Below, one piece after another: positions 51,478 to 61,037 of a stretch of 64,000 nucleotides of DNA. Below the pieces are notes generated by a model. It saw only the letters and a list, made by a program, of their open reading frames with translations, was not told the origin of the DNA and did not search any database. The position numbers and the translations under genes are program-made. The stretch is from Bradyrhizobium sp. G127. Lineage in GTDB: Bacteria > Pseudomonadota > Alphaproteobacteria > Rhizobiales > Xanthobacteraceae. The stretch spans positions 494,501-558,500 of the forward strand of contig NZ_JAKFGN010000003.1 of assembly GCF_021502575.1 (NCBI RefSeq), in the 5' to 3' direction. The first letter of the stretch is position 1, and each line of letters starts with the position of its first letter.

Positions 51478-52111
51478 TTCTTTGGATAGTTCTTCAGGCG
51501 ATTTCTACTATTACGAACCTTCCCAGGGCCATGGCCTAAGGCACGATCCGTTCAATGCCATTGTTGGCCCCCGGCCGATCGGCTGGATCGCGTCCCAAGA
51601 CGCCAAGGGTCACGTCAATCTCGCTCCCTACAGCTTCTTCAACGCGTTCTGCTATGTACCGCCGATCATCGGGTTTTCCTCGACCGGCTGGAAGGACAGC
51701 GTGTCCAATATCCAGGAAACCGGGGAGTTCACCTGGAATCTGGTGACCAAGCATGTCGCCGGGCAGATGAACATGACGTCGGCGACCGTGCCGCACGAGA
51801 CGGACGAGTTCACCCTTTCGGGATTGACCAAGGCGCCATCGCGCAAGGTCGGCGTGCCGCGAGTCGGCGAGAGCCTCGTTTCGTTCGAGTGCAAGTTCAC
51901 CCAGATGATCCAGCTTCAGGGCGCGGACGGCAAAAAGGCCGATGCCTGGGTGACCTTTGGCGAGGTTGTCGCGGTCTACATCGACAAGAGCCTGATCAAG
52001 GACGGCGTCTACCAGACCGCCGAAGCCTATCCGATCCTGCGCGCCGGGCGGATGGGCGACTATTTGCAGGTTACGCCCGAGATGATGTTTGAAATGGTGC
52101 GGCCCCGGTAA
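51470..52111 (+). CDS. Flavin reductase-like FMN-binding protein
   Basis: A 213-residue protein of the DIM6/NTAB flavin reductase-like family. FMN-site features are the opening NAIVGPRPIGWIASQDAKGH, NLAPYSFFNAFCYVPPIIGF, and NIQETGEFTWNLV. Members act as flavin reductases or as partners of oxygenases. The ATG lies inside the end of the TetR gene, so it may be translated with the efflux operon, though a functional link is not obvious. A six-codon longer frame upstream has no support. Confidence 0.88.
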   Translation: MTSSLDSSSGDFYYYEPSQGHGLRHDPFNAIVGPRPIGWIASQDAKGHVNLAPYSFFNAFCYVPPIIGFSSTGWKDSVSNIQETGEFTWNLVTKHVAGQMNMTSATVPHETDEFTLSGLTKAPSRKVGVPRVGESLVSFECKFTQMIQLQGADGKKADAWVTFGEVVAVYIDKSLIKDGVYQTAEAYPILRAGRMGDYLQVTPEMMFEMVRPR

Positions 52112-52337
52112 CGGCGTGGGGTCGCGTGTCGCAGCCTCAAGTCTCGGTGATCCGCCTGGTTGTTCAGGCAGTTGGCGGGAACGTTGCGCCGGGCTTCAGG
52201 TTATTGAACCGTAATTGTTTTCGGGGACTTTCGCGTCAAACGCGGCATAACATCGAAGTTGTTTTCCAAATCCGAACAGCTAGCATTTTGGTTGCTGTCA
52301 TCGCTGGCTGTTCTGAACCCGGCAAAAGGATCCTCTC

Positions 52338-54614
52338 ATGAGCTTTTCCCTCCGCCGCGACCTCATCACCCGTCCCATCTATGCGTGGGCGCACAAGGCG
52401 CTGCCGCCGATGTCCGACACCGAGCGCGAGGCGCTAGAGGCCGGCGACGTCTGGTGGGACGCCGATCTGTTCACGGGCACGCCCGACTGGTCAAAGCTGC
52501 TGGCGGTCGCGCCGGCCAGGCTGACCGATGAGGAGATGGCGTTCCTGAATGGGCCCGTTGAAGAGCTCTGCGCCATGGTTGACGAGTGGAAGGTCAACTG
52601 GGAGTGGCGCGATTTGCCGCCGGACGTCTGGGACTTCATCAAGCGCAACAAATTCATGGGCATGATTATTCCGAAGGACTATGGCGGTCTCGGCTTCTCG
52701 CCGTATGCCCATTCCGAAGTGGTGCGGAAAATCTCGTCGCGCTCGGTGACGGCTGCGGTCACAGTGATGGTGCCAAATTCGCTCGGGCCGGGCGAACTGC
52801 TGATGCAGTTTGGCACTGACGAGCAGCGCAACAGGTGGCTGCCGGGCCTCGCCGAAGGCCGTGAAATTCCGTGCTTCGGCCTGACCAGTCCTGAAGCGGG
52901 CTCCGACGCCGCGTCGATGATCGACACCGGCATCATTTGCAAAGGCACGTTCAACGGCAGGGAAACGCTTGGCCTGCGGCTGAACTGGCACAAGCGTTAC
53001 ATCACGCTCGGTCCGGTGGCGACACTGCTTGGCCTCGCCTTCAAGGCCTACGATCCGGATCACCTGATCGGCAATGAAGAAGAACTCGGCATCACGGTCG
53101 CGCTGATCCCAACCGATCTGCCGGGCGTCACCATCGGCCATCGCCATCTTCCCGCGATGCAGGTGTTCCAGAATGGCCCGAACTGGGGCAAGGACGTTTT
53201 CATTCCGATGGACTACATCATCGGCGGACAGGAGCGCATCGGTCAGGGCTGGAAGATGCTGATGACGGCACTGGCGGCGGGCCGCGGCATCTCATTGCCG
53301 TCGCAATCGTCGGCAGGCGCGGCCTATTGCGCGCGCGCCACCGGGGCCTATGCGCGCATCCGCGAGCAATTCCACGTGCCGATTGCGAAGTTCGAAGGCA
53401 TTGAGGAGCCGCTGGCGCGGATCGCCGGCACGGCTTATCAACTCGACGCCGCGCGGCGGCTGACCTGCGCTGCGCTCAATCAGCACATCCATCCGGCGGT
53501 GATTTCCGGAATCATGAAGCTGCATGCCACCGAGCGTCTGCGCATTGTGGTCGATGACGCGATGGACATTCACGGCGGCAAGGCCGTGATCGACGGCCCG
53601 CAGAACTACATGGGCAGTCTCTATCGATCGGTGCCGGTGGCGATAACAGTGGAAGGTGCGAACATCCTCACCCGTAACCTGATCGTGTTCGGGCAAGGAT
53701 CGGTTCGGGCGCATCCCTATCTGTTGCAGGAGATGAACGCGATCAGCGAACCTGACCGGAAGAAGGGTCTGGCTGATTTCGATACCGCATTCTGGAAGCA
53801 CGTCGGCCACGCCGTCGGCAACGTCTTCCGCGCCTGGGGCCGAAGCTGGACAGGCGGCGCGTTCGCGCCTGCGCCGGATGCCGGGGCCGCGACCGGTTAC
53901 TATCGCCAGTTGTCGCGCTACTCGGCCGCGTTCGCGCTCTGCTCCGACATGGCGCTGCTGACGCTGGGCGGCGCGCTGAAGCGCAAGGAAATGCTGTCGG
54001 CGCGGCTGGGCGACATTCTCTCCGAACTTTATCTGCTCTCGGCCGCGCTGAAGCGCTGGGAGGACGAAGGCCGTCAGGAGGCGGATTTTGCCGCACTTGA
54101 GTGGGTGATGGCGAATGGCATCCGCACCATCGAGAACAGGCTGGCCGAAGTGATGGCGAACCTGCCGAACCGCTTCGTCGGCGTGATCCTGAAATTCCTG
54201 ATCCAGCCGCTCGGCGCCAATCCGCTCGGCCCCTCGGACAAGGTGGTGCAACGCTGTGCGCAACTAATCCTTGAGCCGGGCGCGGTACGCGATCGTCTGA
54301 CGGAAGGACTCTATCACGCCAACGACGATGGTCCGCTGGCGCGGCTGGAGCGGGCGTTCCTGCTGGTCACGGCCAATGCCCCGATCGAGAAGAAAATGCA
54401 CTCAGCGCGCATCCGAAACTGGAGCGAGGCCCTGAAGAAGGGCGTCATCACCGCCGAGGAAGGCGAGAAGATCAAGGCGGCGCACGAGGCGGTCGCCTTG
54501 GTGATCGAGGTCGACGACTTCGCGCCGGAGGCGCTGTCGCCGATCTACAGGAAGCGGCAAGACCTCAAGCAGCCTGATCTCAAACAGACCTCGCCGGATC
54601 GGGCTGCAAGCTGA
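52338..54614 (+). CDS. fadE: Long acyl-CoA dehydrogenase, FadE type
   Basis: A 758-residue flavoenzyme close in size to E. coli FadE. The dehydrogenase core spans about 75-480 (PCFGLTSPEAGSDAASM for FAD/substrate; catalytic Glu in the AITVEGANILTRN motif), followed by the extra C-terminal domain of FadE proteins (DUF1974; about 490-735, with EPDRKKGLADFDTAFWKHVG). It performs the first oxidation of fatty acyl-CoAs. ATG has an AAAAGGATCC box upstream. Its stop overlaps the thiolase start (TGATG). The 226 bases before it contain no gene and should hold the operon promoter. Confidence 0.95.
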   Translation: MSFSLRRDLITRPIYAWAHKALPPMSDTEREALEAGDVWWDADLFTGTPDWSKLLAVAPARLTDEEMAFLNGPVEELCAMVDEWKVNWEWRDLPPDVWDFIKRNKFMGMIIPKDYGGLGFSPYAHSEVVRKISSRSVTAAVTVMVPNSLGPGELLMQFGTDEQRNRWLPGLAEGREIPCFGLTSPEAGSDAASMIDTGIICKGTFNGRETLGLRLNWHKRYITLGPVATLLGLAFKAYDPDHLIGNEEELGITVALIPTDLPGVTIGHRHLPAMQVFQNGPNWGKDVFIPMDYIIGGQERIGQGWKMLMTALAAGRGISLPSQSSAGAAYCARATGAYARIREQFHVPIAKFEGIEEPLARIAGTAYQLDAARRLTCAALNQHIHPAVISGIMKLHATERLRIVVDDAMDIHGGKAVIDGPQNYMGSLYRSVPVAITVEGANILTRNLIVFGQGSVRAHPYLLQEMNAISEPDRKKGLADFDTAFWKHVGHAVGNVFRAWGRSWTGGAFAPAPDAGAATGYYRQLSRYSAAFALCSDMALLTLGGALKRKEMLSARLGDILSELYLLSAALKRWEDEGRQEADFAALEWVMANGIRTIENRLAEVMANLPNRFVGVILKFLIQPLGANPLGPSDKVVQRCAQLILEPGAVRDRLTEGLYHANDDGPLARLERAFLLVTANAPIEKKMHSARIRNWSEALKKGVITAEEGEKIKAAHEAVALVIEVDDFAPEALSPIYRKRQDLKQPDLKQTSPDRAAS

Positions 54615-55897
54615 TGGCGCGTCCGGTTTATATTATCGACGGAGCGCGCACGCCGTTTCTGAAAGCCCAAGGCGGGCCGGGGCCGTTCACCCCGGTCGAT
54701 CTTGCGGTTCAGGCCGGGCGGCCATTATTGGCGCGGCAGCCGTTCGCGCCGGGCGCGTTCGATCAGGTCATCCTCGGCTGCGTCAATGTCATCGCCGACG
54801 AAATGAATCCGGCGCGCGTTGCGGCGCTGCGCCTTGGTATGGGTGAGCGCATGGTGGCGTTTACCGTACAGATCAATTGCGGCTCAGGCATGCAGTCGAT
54901 CGACACGGCTTACCGTTATATCGAAGCGGGCAAGGCCGACATGATATTGGCAGGCGGCGCGGAGGCGTTGAGCTACGCGCCGCTGGTGTTTCCGCAATCC
55001 GGTGTGCGCTGGTTTGCGAAATTCGCCGGTGCCAGGGATTCGCTGACGCGGATTGCGGCATTCCTGAAAGCGCGGCCGTCCTACTTCAAGCCGATCATCG
55101 GCCTTGAGCGTGGGCTGACCGATCCGATTACCGATCTGAACATGGGGCAGACGGCAGAGGTCGTCGCGCATCTGATGGGCGTGACGCGCGAGCAGGCCGA
55201 TGCCTATTCGGTGGAAAGCCATCGGCGGCTGGCTTACGCACAGGAGCACGGCTATCTGAAAGGCGAGGTCGAAACCGCGTTTGCCCGCGACGGCAAATTC
55301 TACGATCACGACGACGGCGTGCGGCCGGATTCGTCCGTGGACAAGCTCGCCAGACTGAAGCCGGCATTCGAGCGGCCGTGGGGACAGGTGACGCCGGGCA
55401 ACTCGTCGCAGATCACCGATGGCGCGTGCTGGACGATTCTTGCCTCGGAAGATGCCGTCAACAAATATGGCCTCAAGCCGAAGGCGATCATTGTCGACAG
55501 CCAGTGGGCGGGTCTCGATCCCGCCATCATGGGGTTTGGGCCGGTGCTGTCTTCAACAGAATTGCTGAAACGCAACAAGCTCAGTTTGCAGGACATCGAC
55601 ACATGGGAAATCAACGAGGCCTTCGCCTCGCAATTGCTCGGATGCCTTGCCGCCTGGAACGACGACAAGTTCTGCCGCGAGGTGCTCGGTCTTGACGGCG
55701 CGGCGGGCGCAATCGACCAGACAAAGCTCAATGTCGATGGCGGCGCGATCAGTCTCGGCCACCCGGTCGGCACCAGCGGCAACCGCATCGTGCTGCATCT
55801 GGTGAACGCCATGAAACGGCTCGGCACCAAGCGCGGCATCGCCACCGAATGCATCGGCGGCGGGCTTGGCGGCGCGATGCTGATCGAGACAGTGTGA
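54614..55897 (+). CDS. Acetyl-CoA C-acyltransferase (thiolase), FadI-like
   Basis: A 427-residue thiolase that splits 3-oxoacyl-CoA to acetyl-CoA. The nucleophile is the Cys of QINCGSGMQS (about residue 93); the second active-site Cys is in ATECIGGGLGG and the His in SLGHPVGTSGNR near the end. NSSQITDGACWTIL is typical of FadA/FadI proteins. Its ATG overlaps the FadE stop by one base and it lies ten bases before the multifunctional beta-oxidation gene. Confidence 0.95.
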   Translation: MARPVYIIDGARTPFLKAQGGPGPFTPVDLAVQAGRPLLARQPFAPGAFDQVILGCVNVIADEMNPARVAALRLGMGERMVAFTVQINCGSGMQSIDTAYRYIEAGKADMILAGGAEALSYAPLVFPQSGVRWFAKFAGARDSLTRIAAFLKARPSYFKPIIGLERGLTDPITDLNMGQTAEVVAHLMGVTREQADAYSVESHRRLAYAQEHGYLKGEVETAFARDGKFYDHDDGVRPDSSVDKLARLKPAFERPWGQVTPGNSSQITDGACWTILASEDAVNKYGLKPKAIIVDSQWAGLDPAIMGFGPVLSSTELLKRNKLSLQDIDTWEINEAFASQLLGCLAAWNDDKFCREVLGLDGAAGAIDQTKLNVDGGAISLGHPVGTSGNRIVLHLVNAMKRLGTKRGIATECIGGGLGGAMLIETV

Positions 55898-55907
55898 GGG
55901 AACGGAC

Positions 55908-57995
55908 ATGGACTCACGGATCATGGACGTTCTCAAGGATCGCGTGCTCGAACTCGGGCCGGAGCCCGCCGCTGGGCCTTACAAGCATTTCAAGCTGACC
56001 CGTGACGCCGAGGGCATCGCGTGGCTGCTGTTCGACCGTGCAGGAGCCAGCGCCAATACGCTGTCGGGCGATGTGATCGAGGAACTCGGCCAGATCGTCG
56101 GCACGCTGGAAATCGAGCGCCCGGCGGGTCTCGTGGTGCGCTCCGCAAAGAAGTCCGGCTTCATCGCAGGCGCAGACGTCAACGAGTTTCGCGGCGCGAC
56201 CGACGCGCAGATGGTCGAGACCGAAATGGCCAAGGCCCATGCGGTGGTAGATCGGCTCGAAGCGCTGAAGATTCCGAGCGTTGCCGTGATCCACGGCTTC
56301 TGCCTTGGGGGCGGCCTCGAGATTGCGTTGGCCTGCAATACGCGCATCGCCATCGACAACGCCCGGTTCGGATTCCCTGAAGTGATGCTCGGCCTGCACC
56401 CGGGCCTCGGTGGCACCGCGCGTTTCACGCATCTGGTCAATCCGTTAGAGGCGATGACCCTGATGCTGACCGGCAAGACCATCGATGCCCGCAAGGCGAA
56501 GTCGCTGGGGCTTGTGGACGCGGTGACGCAGGAACGCCATGTGCGCGGTGCTGTGAAGGACGCGATCTTTGGCCGGCTGCGACGCCACAAGCAGGGCCTG
56601 CTGGCAAAGGCAATGAACTTCGGCCCGGTGCGCGGGCTGCTGGCCAACCGCATGCGCGGCGAGGCGGCAAAGACCGCGCCAAAGGAGCATTATCCCGCGC
56701 CTTATGCGCTGGTCGATCTGTGGGAGAATCACGGCGGCGACCGCGCGGCGATGCTCAGCGCTGAAAAGCCGTCATTCGCCAGTCTGATGGTGACGCCGAC
56801 GGCGCAGAACCTGATCCGCGTGTTCTTTCTGCGCGAGCAGATGAAGAAACTCGCCGACGGACGGAATACCGTGAAACAGGTTCATGTCATCGGCGCGGGC
56901 GCGATGGGTGGCGACATCGCGGCGTGGTGCGCCAATCAGGGCCTGCGCGTGACGCTGGCGGACATGAAGCCGGAGGCGATTGCCGGCGCGATCAAGCGGG
57001 CGGCGGATCTGTTCGGCAAGATCATTCGCAGGAAGACCGATTTGCGCGATGCGCTGGACCGGCTGATCCCGGACCTGAACGGCGACGGCGTGCGCAACGC
57101 CGATCTCATCATCGAGGCGGTGCCGGAAAATCTCGGACTCAAGCAGAAGGTTTATGCGGGCCTCGAGCCGATCATGAAGCCGGGCGCGATTCTTGCTACC
57201 AACACATCCAGCATTCCCTTGCAGGATCTGCGCACCACGCTGAAAAATCCGCAGCGGCTGCTGGGCTTGCATTTCTTCAATCCGGTGTCGCGGTTGCAGC
57301 TTGTCGAGGTCGTGAGCCACGATGGCGTCGATCCGCAGGCGCTGGCGACGGCGTTGAAATTCGTCGGCGCCATCGACCGCCTGCCGCTGCCGGTGAAAAG
57401 TTCGCCGGGTTTCCTCGTGAACCGCGCGCTGACGCCGTACATGCTTGAAGCGATGGTGATGCTGGACGAGAAGGTGGACAAGGCTGTGATCGACGCCGCC
57501 GCCGAGAAATTCGGCATGCCGATGGGACCAATTGAGTTGGCCGATCAGGTCGGGCTCGATATTTGCCTGGCCGTCGGCGATATGCTGCGCGCGAAATTCG
57601 GCGAAGCGGCGCTGCCGCCTGCGCCGGACTGGCTGCGCGACAAGGTCAAGAAGGGCGAACTCGGCCGCAAGACCGGCAAGGGTTTCTACGAATGGAAGGA
57701 TGGCCGTGCCGTCAAGACGCCGTCACCGGTGCAGCCGACCGACGAGATGATCGACCGCCTCGTGCTGCCGATGTCGAATGTCTGCGTCGCCTGCCTGCGC
57801 GAAGGCATTGTCGAGAACGGCGACGTCGTCGACGGGGCCATGATCTTCGGCACCGGCTACGCGCCGTTTCGCGGCGGGCCGCTGAACTATGCGCGCACGC
57901 GCGGTGCCGCGAATGTCGTCGCGGCGCTGAAGGCGCTGGAAGCCAAGTTCGGCGACCGCTTCAAATCGGATGCCGGTTGGGATACGTTCGCGTGA
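55908..57995 (+). CDS. Multifunctional enoyl-CoA hydratase / 3-hydroxyacyl-CoA dehydrogenase (FadB/FadJ type)
   Basis: A 695-residue fusion. The crotonase domain (about 25-230) has KKSGFIAGADVNEFRG for the oxyanion hole and GFCLGGGLEIALACNTRIAI and FPEVMLGLHPGLGGTARFTH with the catalytic Glu residues. The dehydrogenase part (about 325-690) has the NAD motif VIGAGAMGGDIAAW and GLHFFNPVSRLQLVEVV with the catalytic His. It forms the trifunctional complex with the preceding thiolase. ATG sits behind GAGGGAACGG. The pair looks like FadIJ but could serve as the main FadAB. Confidence 0.95.
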   Translation: MDSRIMDVLKDRVLELGPEPAAGPYKHFKLTRDAEGIAWLLFDRAGASANTLSGDVIEELGQIVGTLEIERPAGLVVRSAKKSGFIAGADVNEFRGATDAQMVETEMAKAHAVVDRLEALKIPSVAVIHGFCLGGGLEIALACNTRIAIDNARFGFPEVMLGLHPGLGGTARFTHLVNPLEAMTLMLTGKTIDARKAKSLGLVDAVTQERHVRGAVKDAIFGRLRRHKQGLLAKAMNFGPVRGLLANRMRGEAAKTAPKEHYPAPYALVDLWENHGGDRAAMLSAEKPSFASLMVTPTAQNLIRVFFLREQMKKLADGRNTVKQVHVIGAGAMGGDIAAWCANQGLRVTLADMKPEAIAGAIKRAADLFGKIIRRKTDLRDALDRLIPDLNGDGVRNADLIIEAVPENLGLKQKVYAGLEPIMKPGAILATNTSSIPLQDLRTTLKNPQRLLGLHFFNPVSRLQLVEVVSHDGVDPQALATALKFVGAIDRLPLPVKSSPGFLVNRALTPYMLEAMVMLDEKVDKAVIDAAAEKFGMPMGPIELADQVGLDICLAVGDMLRAKFGEAALPPAPDWLRDKVKKGELGRKTGKGFYEWKDGRAVKTPSPVQPTDEMIDRLVLPMSNVCVACLREGIVENGDVVDGAMIFGTGYAPFRGGPLNYARTRGAANVVAALKALEAKFGDRFKSDAGWDTFA

Positions 57996-58022
57996 ACAAG
58001 ATTTTTTTGATGGACTTTATCG

Positions 58023-58451
58023 ATGGCTGATGCGCCCGTTCACGCTGTACCTGCGCCCGACGGGCCGCAGGGCGAGCTATCGATCCGCACACTGGCGATG
58101 CCCGCCGACACCAACCAGAGCGGCGACATCTTCGGCGGCTGGCTGCTCAGCCAGATGGATCTCGCCGGAAGCATCTTCGCGTACAAGACGACGCAAAGCC
58201 GCAACGTCACGGTGGCGATCGACGCGATGACGTTCCGCAAACCGGTCTATGTCGGCGATGTGGTATCGGTTTACGCCAGCACTGTGCGCGTCGGCCGCAC
58301 CTCGATCACCGTGCATATTGAAGCCTGGGTGCAGCGGCGCAACGAATCACAGACGATTTTGGTGACCGACGGGAACTACACCTATGTCGCGGTGGATGAT
58401 CATGGTCACCCACAGCCAATTGGCCAGGGCTCGCCCCCAGTTAGCGCCTGA
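58023..58451 (+). CDS. Acyl-CoA thioesterase, hotdog fold (YciA-like)
   Basis: A 142-residue hotdog protein. The signature is LSIRTLAMPADTNQSGDIFG and GWLLSQMDLAGSIFA, in which the Asn and Asp residues form the active site, followed by VTVAIDAMTFRKPVYVGDVV. It frees CoA from acyl-CoAs, giving an overflow valve for beta-oxidation. It starts 27 bases after the multifunctional gene and likely ends the operon. No good ribosome binding site is visible, so translation may be weak or coupled. Confidence 0.92.
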   Translation: MADAPVHAVPAPDGPQGELSIRTLAMPADTNQSGDIFGGWLLSQMDLAGSIFAYKTTQSRNVTVAIDAMTFRKPVYVGDVVSVYASTVRVGRTSITVHIEAWVQRRNESQTILVTDGNYTYVAVDDHGHPQPIGQGSPPVSA

Positions 58452-58822
58452 ACGCTGCTTTTCTTCCAGACCGCTAGGCTATTTTTCGCAAGCGCGGCGG
58501 CTGCGCGAGTTCTTTCGTCCCGATTTATGGCGTTTTGCACAACCGGCATTGCTATTTTGCCGGAGTGCGGGTGCTCGTCTTCCAGCATTTCCATTCTGGT
58601 TATAAAACTGTCGCGTGAAGCGCCTACAGGTTCGGCGGGTTGCACATGCAGGAGTCAGCGAACGTTCGTTTTCGGATCATCTCGACCGGAATACAGGCGT
58701 TCGGCGTTGGCCCGGGATGTGCATATCAATTAGAGAGACGGGTGTAGGCAGGCTGAAACTTTTTCAGCCTTGCGGAGTTAGTGCGCGTAAGGAACCCATA
58801 GGACGGGCACGGGATAAGAAGC
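58452..58822. other. Intergenic region with a perfect hairpin
   Basis: 371 bases without a supported gene. AGGCTGAAA (58750-58758) and TTTCAGCCT (58762-58770) form a 9-bp stem with a three-base loop, about 50 bases before the next start, so it lies in that gene's 5' leader. Short frames in the region lack ribosome binding sites. Confidence 0.4.
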
Positions 58823-59017
58823 ATGTCGGACACCTACATCATCGAAGTCAGTTCTGAAGCCGCCGGTATCGTTGTGCGTGAGAAGTCCGGCTTTCGTTTC
58901 TTCGCAGCCGTGCACAAGTTCAATCCGCTCGATGGCAGGGTTTTCAAGAACGCGCGGGACGCAGAGCGCGCTGCCACGCGGTTTCTGGCCGGGCAGCTTG
59001 AGCCGCTTCCCGCATAA
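58823..59017 (+). CDS. Small conserved hypothetical protein
   Basis: A 64-residue soluble alpha/beta protein: MSDTYIIEVSSEAAGIVVRE, GFRFFAAVHKFNPLDGRVFK, then a helix NARDAERAATRFLAG. It looks like a conserved hypothetical of Bradyrhizobium relatives; function unknown. GGATAAGAAGC precedes the ATG, and a clear terminator follows 19 bases after the stop. Confidence 0.72.
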   Translation: MSDTYIIEVSSEAAGIVVREKSGFRFFAAVHKFNPLDGRVFKNARDAERAATRFLAGQLEPLPA

Positions 59018-59035
59018 ACAGCCGCCGTAACGAAC

Positions 59036-59059
59036 AAGGCCGGGATCGCTCCCGGCCTT
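59036..59059. terminator. Two-way terminator between convergent genes
   Basis: AAGGCCGGGA (59036-59045), a TCGC loop, TCCCGGCCTT (59050-59059). TTTG follows on the plus strand and TTGTTCG on the minus strand, so it may serve both the small gene and the Old Yellow Enzyme gene. Confidence 0.75.
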
Positions 59060-59080
59060 TTGATTCCAGCGATCAAATTC

Positions 59081-60178
59081 TTATTCGGCTGCGGCCTGTT
59101 GGCCGAGCGCCGGATAATCCGTATAGCCCTTGGCGCCGCCGCCATAGAACGTCGCCTTGTCGAAGGCATTCAGCGGTGCGCCGAGCTTCAGCCGTTCGAC
59201 GAGATCGGGGTTGGAGATGAACAGCTTGCCGAACGCGATCAGGTCGGCCTTGTTCTTCTCCAGCACGTCGGTGGCAAGCTTGAAGTCGTAACCGTTGTTG
59301 GCGATGTAGGTGCCGCTGAAGCGCTTGCGCAGGCTGTCGTAATCGAAGGGCGCGTTGTCGCGCGGGCCGCCGGTCGCACCTTCGATGACGTGGATATACA
59401 CAAGCTTCAGCGCATTGAGCTGATCGACGATGTGATCGAACAGCGGCTGCGGGTTGCTGTCTGACACATCGTTGGCGGGCGTCACCGGCGAAATGCGGAT
59501 GCCGGTGCGGTTGGCGCCGGCCTCGGCGACGACGGCTTTCGAGACCTCCACCATCAGCCGCGCGCGGTTCTCGATCGATCCGCCGTAGGCATCGGTGCGC
59601 TTGTTGGCGCCGTCCTTGGCGAACTGGTCGAGCAGATAGCCGTTCGCGCCGTGAATTTCGACGCCGTCGAAGCCGGCTTCCAGCGCATTGGCCGATGCAC
59701 GCTTGAAGCTGTCGATGATGCCGGGAATTTCGCCGAGTTCAAGCGCGCGCGGTTCGGACACATCGGCAAAGGTGCCGCCGACGAAGGTCTTGCCGTTGGC
59801 GCGGATAGCGGAAGGCGCGACAGGCGCGCCGCCGTTGGGCTGCAGCGACGTATGAGAAATGCGTCCGACATGCCAGAGCTGAATGTAGATGTGGCCGCCG
59901 CGTTCGTGAACGCGGTCCGTGACCTTGCGCCAGCCCGCGATCTGTTCCTTGGTATAGATGCCGGGTGTGTCCTGATAACCTTGACCTTGCTGCGAGACCT
60001 GGCTCGCTTCGGTGATGAGAAGGCCGGCCGACGCACGCTGGCCGTAATATTCGACGGCGAGCGGATTGGGGACGAAGCCAGCGACGGCGCGGTTGCGCGT
60101 CAGCGGGGCCATGACGGCGCGATTGGTCAGCGTGACGGCACCGAGTTTGTACGGCTCGAAAAGTTTGGAAGCGGACAT
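59081..60178 (-). CDS. Alkene reductase of the Old Yellow Enzyme family (NemA-like)
   Basis: A 365-residue FMN-dependent ene-reductase. It reduces activated C=C bonds or electrophiles such as N-ethylmaleimide with NAD(P)H. FMN motifs: VTLTNRAVMAPLTRNRAV near the start; QLWHVGRISH; VEIHGANGYLLDQFAKDGAN with the substrate-binding His/Asn pair; ENRARLMVEV; and GKLFISNPDLVERLKLG near the end. ATG 60178 has AGGAAAGAGCTGCC upstream; a 24-residue upstream extension is unsupported. Confidence 0.94.
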   Translation of the reverse strand: MSASKLFEPYKLGAVTLTNRAVMAPLTRNRAVAGFVPNPLAVEYYGQRASAGLLITEASQVSQQGQGYQDTPGIYTKEQIAGWRKVTDRVHERGGHIYIQLWHVGRISHTSLQPNGGAPVAPSAIRANGKTFVGGTFADVSEPRALELGEIPGIIDSFKRASANALEAGFDGVEIHGANGYLLDQFAKDGANKRTDAYGGSIENRARLMVEVSKAVVAEAGANRTGIRISPVTPANDVSDSNPQPLFDHIVDQLNALKLVYIHVIEGATGGPRDNAPFDYDSLRKRFSGTYIANNGYDFKLATDVLEKNKADLIAFGKLFISNPDLVERLKLGAPLNAFDKATFYGGGAKGYTDYPALGQQAAAE

Positions 60179-60444
60179 GGCAGCTCTTTCCTGAAAAACG
60201 GTTTTAATGCAGATGCATGTAAGTACCGCGTTCCGGAAAACGCAAGTCACAGCCGATTGAATGTTCCCGATTTAGCCGTGCTGAATGGCTGACATGCCTC
60301 GGTTGTCCGGCGGCTTTACGAAGCTGCGCAGGATAATTCATTTGGCATTGGATGAAAGACGGCACAAACCGCCTTTCATCCCAACCCTTGAGAGTTGAAG
60401 GCTGCTGCCGATCGTCCAGTTGCACTGAAGCCGGGCAACTTGCG

Positions 60445-60945
60445 TCATGCACCGAGAAAATCACGCTTGCCCAGTTCGACACCGTTGTGACGCAGGATGT
60501 CATAGGCGGTTGTGCAATGAAAAAAGAAATTCGGCAGCGCCATATGGTTGAGATACTGCTGGCCGGTGACGGTTTTGGTCTGGTTCGGGCCACTGGGAAA
60601 TGTGATCTCGCGCTTTTCCCCGCCTTCGAATTTCGAAGGTTCGATAGCCTTGATATTGCTCACGACCTTTTCGATCCGGGCATGCAATTCTGCGAAGGTC
60701 GTTTCGGTGTCGGGAAATGACGGCACGTCGAGCTGAGCAAAGCGGGCACAGCCTCGGCCCGCAGCGTCGCAGGCGGCCTGCACCTGCCGTTTGAAGGGAT
60801 ACATCGTCGGATACAGCCGCGCGTTCAGCAGCACGTCCGGATCGATCGCTTTTTCTTTTGCGTGGGCCTCTGCCTTGGCGAGAATGGCTGAGAGTGCCGT
60901 CAGCGTATGGATGAAGACCGGAGCCGAACCGTCGTAAAATGACAT
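60445..60945 (-). CDS. DUF1993 family protein
   Basis: A 166-residue helical protein of the DUF1993 family: MSFYDGSAPVFIHTLTALSA, DVLLNARLYPTMYPFKRQVQ, then GQQYLNHMALPNFFFHCTTA near the end with HNGVELGKRDFLG. The bundle resembles DinB-like folds and may bind metal or a small thiol. Function unknown. A GAAAGGTTACCC box lies upstream. It is followed by the Old Yellow Enzyme gene after a 266-base gap without genes. Confidence 0.88.
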   Translation of the reverse strand: MSFYDGSAPVFIHTLTALSAILAKAEAHAKEKAIDPDVLLNARLYPTMYPFKRQVQAACDAAGRGCARFAQLDVPSFPDTETTFAELHARIEKVVSNIKAIEPSKFEGGEKREITFPSGPNQTKTVTGQQYLNHMALPNFFFHCTTAYDILRHNGVELGKRDFLGA

Positions 60946-61037
60946 GGGTAACCTTTCAGGGAAAAATCTTGCCGTGAAACAGGCTGGCCCGATGTAACTG
61001 TTCTCCGTCCGCTTGCAAGGACGAGCGGACGTGAAAA

